A DNA stretch of 42,510 bases, taken from JAUNKE01 sp041853585 (GTDB taxonomy: Bacteria > Bacillota > Clostridia > Peptostreptococcales > Filifactoraceae). Every line of letters starts with the position of its first letter. Within the stretch, counting starts at the first letter, position 1. The notes below the pieces were generated by a model. It was not told where the DNA came from. It did not search any database and worked only from the letters and a program-made list of their open reading frames with translations. This document shows positions 39,979 to 42,510 of this stretch, in pieces. Both the position numbers and the translations under genes were made by a program. Where the stretch lies: positions 1 to 42,510 of the forward strand of contig JBGZSM010000013.1 of the NCBI GenBank assembly GCA_041853585.1, read 5' to 3'.

Positions 39979-40041
39979 AAAACCGCCGATTTGCATGAGT
40001 TTGGTAATATCGAACCTTGTGCAAACGGACGGTTTGTTTTT
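39979..40041. terminator. Bidirectional terminator between convergent genes
   Basis: AAACCGCCGATTTGCA pairs with TGCAAACGGACGGTTT (most positions) with A runs before and T runs after. It serves both the EamA gene and the leftward MltG-like gene, whose last codons it overlaps. Confidence 0.75.
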
Positions 40042-40697
40042 TATCTGGTTAGAATTGAAATGATTTGGTCAGGAGACGATCCTTCAGGAATAGTAAAAGT
40101 TCCCGCTTTGAGTTTGGTCTCCTTGCCGGAAGATGCCAATTGGTTTAAAAATGCGTTGGTGTCGGAAATGATTCCCTGATTCTTCAACGAGTTGGCAATC
40201 GATTTGGCGCTGCTTCCGGACGCTATCGTAATCGTACGATTGGTAGCTTTTTTCTCCTGTTTTTTCTGTTCAGGCTTCTTTTGCTCCGTTTTTTTCTCTT
40301 GAGGTTTTTGCTCGCTTTTCTTTTGCTCCTGAGCTTTCTTATCCGCTTCGGTTTTCTCCGGTTTTGTTTTTTCAGCGTCTTTTTTATTCTGCTCTGTTTT
40401 GCTTTCCCCTTTTGACTTATCGGTGTCTTCCTTTTTATCCGTTTTATTTTCGGACTCGGATTTTTCGCTCTCTTTCTTATCTTTTTTGTCTTCTTCCGGA
40501 TTTGCAACCAGTGCATTATCGGATGGCTTTTTGCCGTCTTCGCTGGACACCGGAATCTCGTGATAGCGACTCGCCTCACCGTCGATTACAAGCCAGCCGT
40601 TTAGATTGTAAAGAACCACTGTGGTTACCAAAACGACAACAATCGAGGCGAAAAAAATGTCACTCTTCTCGTAAAAAAAATCTTTTATTTTCTCCAT
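40041..40697 (-). CDS. Membrane-anchored protein with truncated MltG/YceG-like domain
   Basis: This 218-aa protein has one membrane segment (about residues 15-32). A linker of about 90 residues made of Lys/Glu/Ser repeats (residues 60-150) follows, then a domain of about 65 residues (TITIASGSSAKSIANSLKNQ, GIISDTNAFLNQL, LKAGTFTIPEGSSPDQIISI) like the LysM-like N-part of MltG endolytic transglycosylases. The catalytic domain is absent. It may bind peptidoglycan. The ATG is preceded on the minus strand by AAGGAGAAC. Confidence 0.75.
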   Translation of the reverse strand: MEKIKDFFYEKSDIFFASIVVVLVTTVVLYNLNGWLVIDGEASRYHEIPVSSEDGKKPSDNALVANPEEDKKDKKESEKSESENKTDKKEDTDKSKGESKTEQNKKDAEKTKPEKTEADKKAQEQKKSEQKPQEKKTEQKKPEQKKQEKKATNRTITIASGSSAKSIANSLKNQGIISDTNAFLNQLASSGKETKLKAGTFTIPEGSSPDQIISILTR

Positions 40698-40775
40698 AAT
40701 GTTCTCCTTTAGCTATTCTTTCGCAAAAAGATTGTGCTTGAGTCAATCGCTAGGGACGGCTCCCATCTTGCCCTT

Positions 40776-40821
40776 GTCGTCGATGAACTTTTTCGCAAAA
40801 AAATAATATGTTTTTTCAATA
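40776..40821 (+). repeat. 46-bp direct repeat, copy 1
   Basis: GTCGTCGATGAACTTTTTCG and the 26 bases after it recur at 42465-42510 with two differences. Copy 1 lies just upstream of a promoter-like TATAAT (40830-40835) and the GNAT remnant. Confidence 0.85.
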
Positions 40822-40890
40822 GATGTGGGTATAATCTATAATTCATAGTATACTACTATTTGTAAATAAATTCAATCAAGAGGCGAAAAA

Positions 40891-41158
40891 ATGATTTATC
40901 AGTGCAAAAATGAGATGGAAGTTAAAATTTGCACACCAATGTCGGGATATTACCAAATACTGAAGATGATTGAACGGTTATCGGACGAGAGTGAAAATCT
41001 TCCGTTTACATCGGAGGACTTCGGAATCGAATCGGAGCAGTCAAAGCGTATATTGAGCGGCTAAACGAGTCGGAGAACTCGACTTTCTTGGTGGCGCGGT
41101 TGAATCAGCAGCCGATTGGATTCGGGTATTTGGAAGGGGAAAGCGTCAACGGACGCAT
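40891..41158 (+). pseudogene. GNAT acetyltransferase remnant, frameshifted and truncated
   Basis: ATG 40891 behind AAGAGGCG opens a frame encoding MIYQCKNEMEVKICTPMSGY and on to TAA 41062-41064. A one-base deletion near 41046 splits it from the continuation YIERLNESENSTFLVARLNQ, then QPIGFGYLEGESVNGR, a typical GNAT segment. The rest, including the acetyl-CoA site, is missing, because leftward CPBP sequence begins at about 41158. Confidence 0.75.
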
Positions 41159-42342
41159 CTTTTCCTGAATACATCGGATCTCAAAAATGGAATGGATATG
41201 AGTAATAGTATGATTGTTTGAACAACTAATCCTTTATATCCAAACGCAATGACAAACAGTCCCCATGCAGACATCGCAGTATGCAAACCATGAATCAATA
41301 CCATACACCATATACTGCGTGATTTTTCATAAAAATAGGCAAACCAGATTGCATAAAATATTTCTGTAATAATTCTGACCGTACATACAAATAGAAAATA
41401 GGATTCAAATGTATATCCAAAAGATTTGATAAGCTCCGGCATCGCCATAAAATACTCATTATTAAAGTGCCATATTGCCCAAATGAATCCAAGTAAAACG
41501 ACTCCACCTATTTTTCCAAATTTCTTTTGTAATCTTGGTTGCAAAAAAAATCTCCAACCATACTCTTCCCCAAATAATGTGCAAAAACCCAAAATCGGCA
41601 TCAATATATATAAAATATATATAAATCCGGGTCTTGAAATAGAACTTTCTTCTGTCAATAATGTCAATAGTCGATCAACGCTGATATATTCACCCTGATA
41701 ATAGACGGTCTTAAACAGATCGGCATAAGAATAAAGCAAATAAGCAACCAAGAATGTAACAGTAGATACAATCAGTATTAAAATCATATAGAGAAAAAAC
41801 CATTTTAATGTTCTTTTGAAATTTCCTCCTCGTAAGCCCCATTTTTCAGTAACTTTTTTATCCTCGCTCCATAATATCTTCAAAAAAATGATTACGGAGA
41901 TATCAATGAATATCTCTGAATAGGTGCTGCGTATGATTCCTAAGCAAACTAAACTGATTATAATACCACCACAGATTATGTAGAAATTAAAACTTCTTTG
42001 AGGGTAGTTCTTATGTTTCAGCTTAATTGTAATCATAGCTGACATAGCCGGCGTCAAAGTCTGTGTCGGATTGATTTGAAAATATTGCCCCATATATTTA
42101 AAATAAGCTGCCGCACAAGTCAAAAGAAGTACCATCATGGCCAGTATCATCAGAAAAAGCACTACATCATCCGTTTCTTGAACCGTTCTCATAAAGTTTT
42201 TATAAAACTTGCTATGCGGATCTTTAGCAGGAATTCTTTCGGGCTTTTCTGCAATCAAATTCGATGTATCTTCAATAGCTTGGTCTTGAACAAAATTATT
42301 TTCTCCATCAATATCTTGCTTCAAATATAATTTCTCATCCAT
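41146..42342 (-). CDS. CPBP-family intramembrane metalloprotease
   Basis: This 398-aa protein has a soluble N-terminus of about 60 residues, then about 8 membrane segments. CPBP/Abi motifs are present: EEYGWRFFLQPRLQ (EExxxR), GFIWAIWHF (FxxxH) and HGLHTAMSA. These enzymes process prenylated or small peptides and can protect bacteriocin producers. The last codons (KRCVR, stop 41146) are shared with the GNAT remnant, so the native C-terminus has been replaced. Its start region reaches copy 2 of the direct repeat. Confidence 0.88.
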   Translation of the reverse strand: MDEKLYLKQDIDGENNFVQDQAIEDTSNLIAEKPERIPAKDPHSKFYKNFMRTVQETDDVVLFLMILAMMVLLLTCAAAYFKYMGQYFQINPTQTLTPAMSAMITIKLKHKNYPQRSFNFYIICGGIIISLVCLGIIRSTYSEIFIDISVIIFLKILWSEDKKVTEKWGLRGGNFKRTLKWFFLYMILILIVSTVTFLVAYLLYSYADLFKTVYYQGEYISVDRLLTLLTEESSISRPGFIYILYILMPILGFCTLFGEEYGWRFFLQPRLQKKFGKIGGVVLLGFIWAIWHFNNEYFMAMPELIKSFGYTFESYFLFVCTVRIITEIFYAIWFAYFYEKSRSIWCMVLIHGLHTAMSAWGLFVIAFGYKGLVVQTIILLLISIPFLRSDVFRKRCVR

Positions 42343-42464
42343 ATCTACACCTCTTAAAATACCATCAAATAATTTTATGCATCTATATAAATGATAATTC
42401 GAAGCAGAATGAACACTTATTTTATCCCAAATTATTTAAAATAATACTTCTAAAAGAATTCATA
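42343..42464 (-). promoter_or_regulatory. AT-rich upstream region of the CPBP gene
   Basis: GAGGTG lies 5-10 bases before the CPBP ATG on the minus strand. The remaining AT-rich sequence presumably holds its promoter, but no hexamer pair stands out. Confidence 0.4.
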
Positions 42465-42510
42465 GTCGTCGATGAGCTTTTTCGTAAAAAAATAATATGT
42501 TTTTTCAATA
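42465..42510 (+). repeat. 46-bp direct repeat, copy 2 (cut by window end)
   Basis: Same as 40776-40821 except A to G and C to T changes. The repeat may continue beyond the window. Confidence 0.85.

Overview
The window holds one apparently complete transposable (Mu-like) prophage of about 37 kb, with a short piece of host chromosome to its left (about 1-150) and about 5.3 kb of host chromosome to its right (about 37230-42510). Low GC, strong AGGAGG-type ribosome sites, frequent TTG/GTG starts and tail genes of the Bacillus PBSX (xkd) type point to a Firmicute, probably an anaerobic clostridial relative. No rRNA or tRNA gene is present, so the genus cannot be named.

Regulatory and transposition region (about 150-10390). 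A roughly 1 kb gene-poor left end carries repeated CCGTTCAAAT / GTTCTAAAA-type motifs and a 20-bp-arm palindrome containing two DnaA boxes. It is followed by a leftward LexA/S24-type repressor (1136-1933), a divergent operator/promoter region (1953-2003) and the rightward early operon. That operon holds a small HTH protein in the Ner position, several small unknown proteins, a MuA-type DDE transposase (D-67-D-E spacing as in MuA), a MuB-type ATPase, a MazG-like protein, an AbrB/zinc-ribbon protein, a helicase loader (DnaC/DnaI type) with a possible partner, a GemA-like protein and a Mor-family activator.

First accessory cassette (10391-12420). It has its own consensus promoter and an adjoining near-perfect 26-bp palindrome. 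It encodes an unrecognised 211-aa protein and an HTH-ImmA/IrrE metallopeptidase, and ends in terminators. It looks like a toxin-antitoxin-like or anti-repression module.

Head region (12480-24534). The order follows Mu gp25-gp28: membrane/coiled-coil protein, small wing-like protein, gp27-like small terminase candidate, NusG-like protein, large terminase. Then come an SPP1/Mu-type portal and a MuF-type head protein fused to a C-terminal HELGH metallopeptidase domain. A second accessory cassette (ribbon-helix-helix protein, Rha-like protein, unknown protein; 19662-21146) is bracketed by two near-copies of the same terminator. Scaffold, major capsid and head-tail connector genes follow.

Tail region (24536-34517). 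Sheath, tube, a tail-assembly chaperone with a textbook A AAA AAC programmed -1 frameshift site, a short tape measure, XkdP/Q/R/S/T/U-like baseplate proteins, AT-rich fibre genes and two tandem very small CD1375-like proteins. The virion is therefore predicted to have a contractile tail. Lysis genes (M23 endolysin, two membrane proteins) and a D12-class adenine methyltransferase follow. A 12-G homopolymer lies near the end of the holin candidate, and a small HTH regulator sits at the right end.

Host flank. A hairpin-rich repeated intergenic segment, a MATE exporter, a DMT/EamA transporter, a leftward MltG-like membrane protein without the catalytic domain, a frameshifted and truncated GNAT acetyltransferase remnant, and a leftward CPBP-family membrane protease whose last codons run into that remnant. 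The last two lie between two copies of a 46-bp direct repeat, the second of which ends at the window edge.
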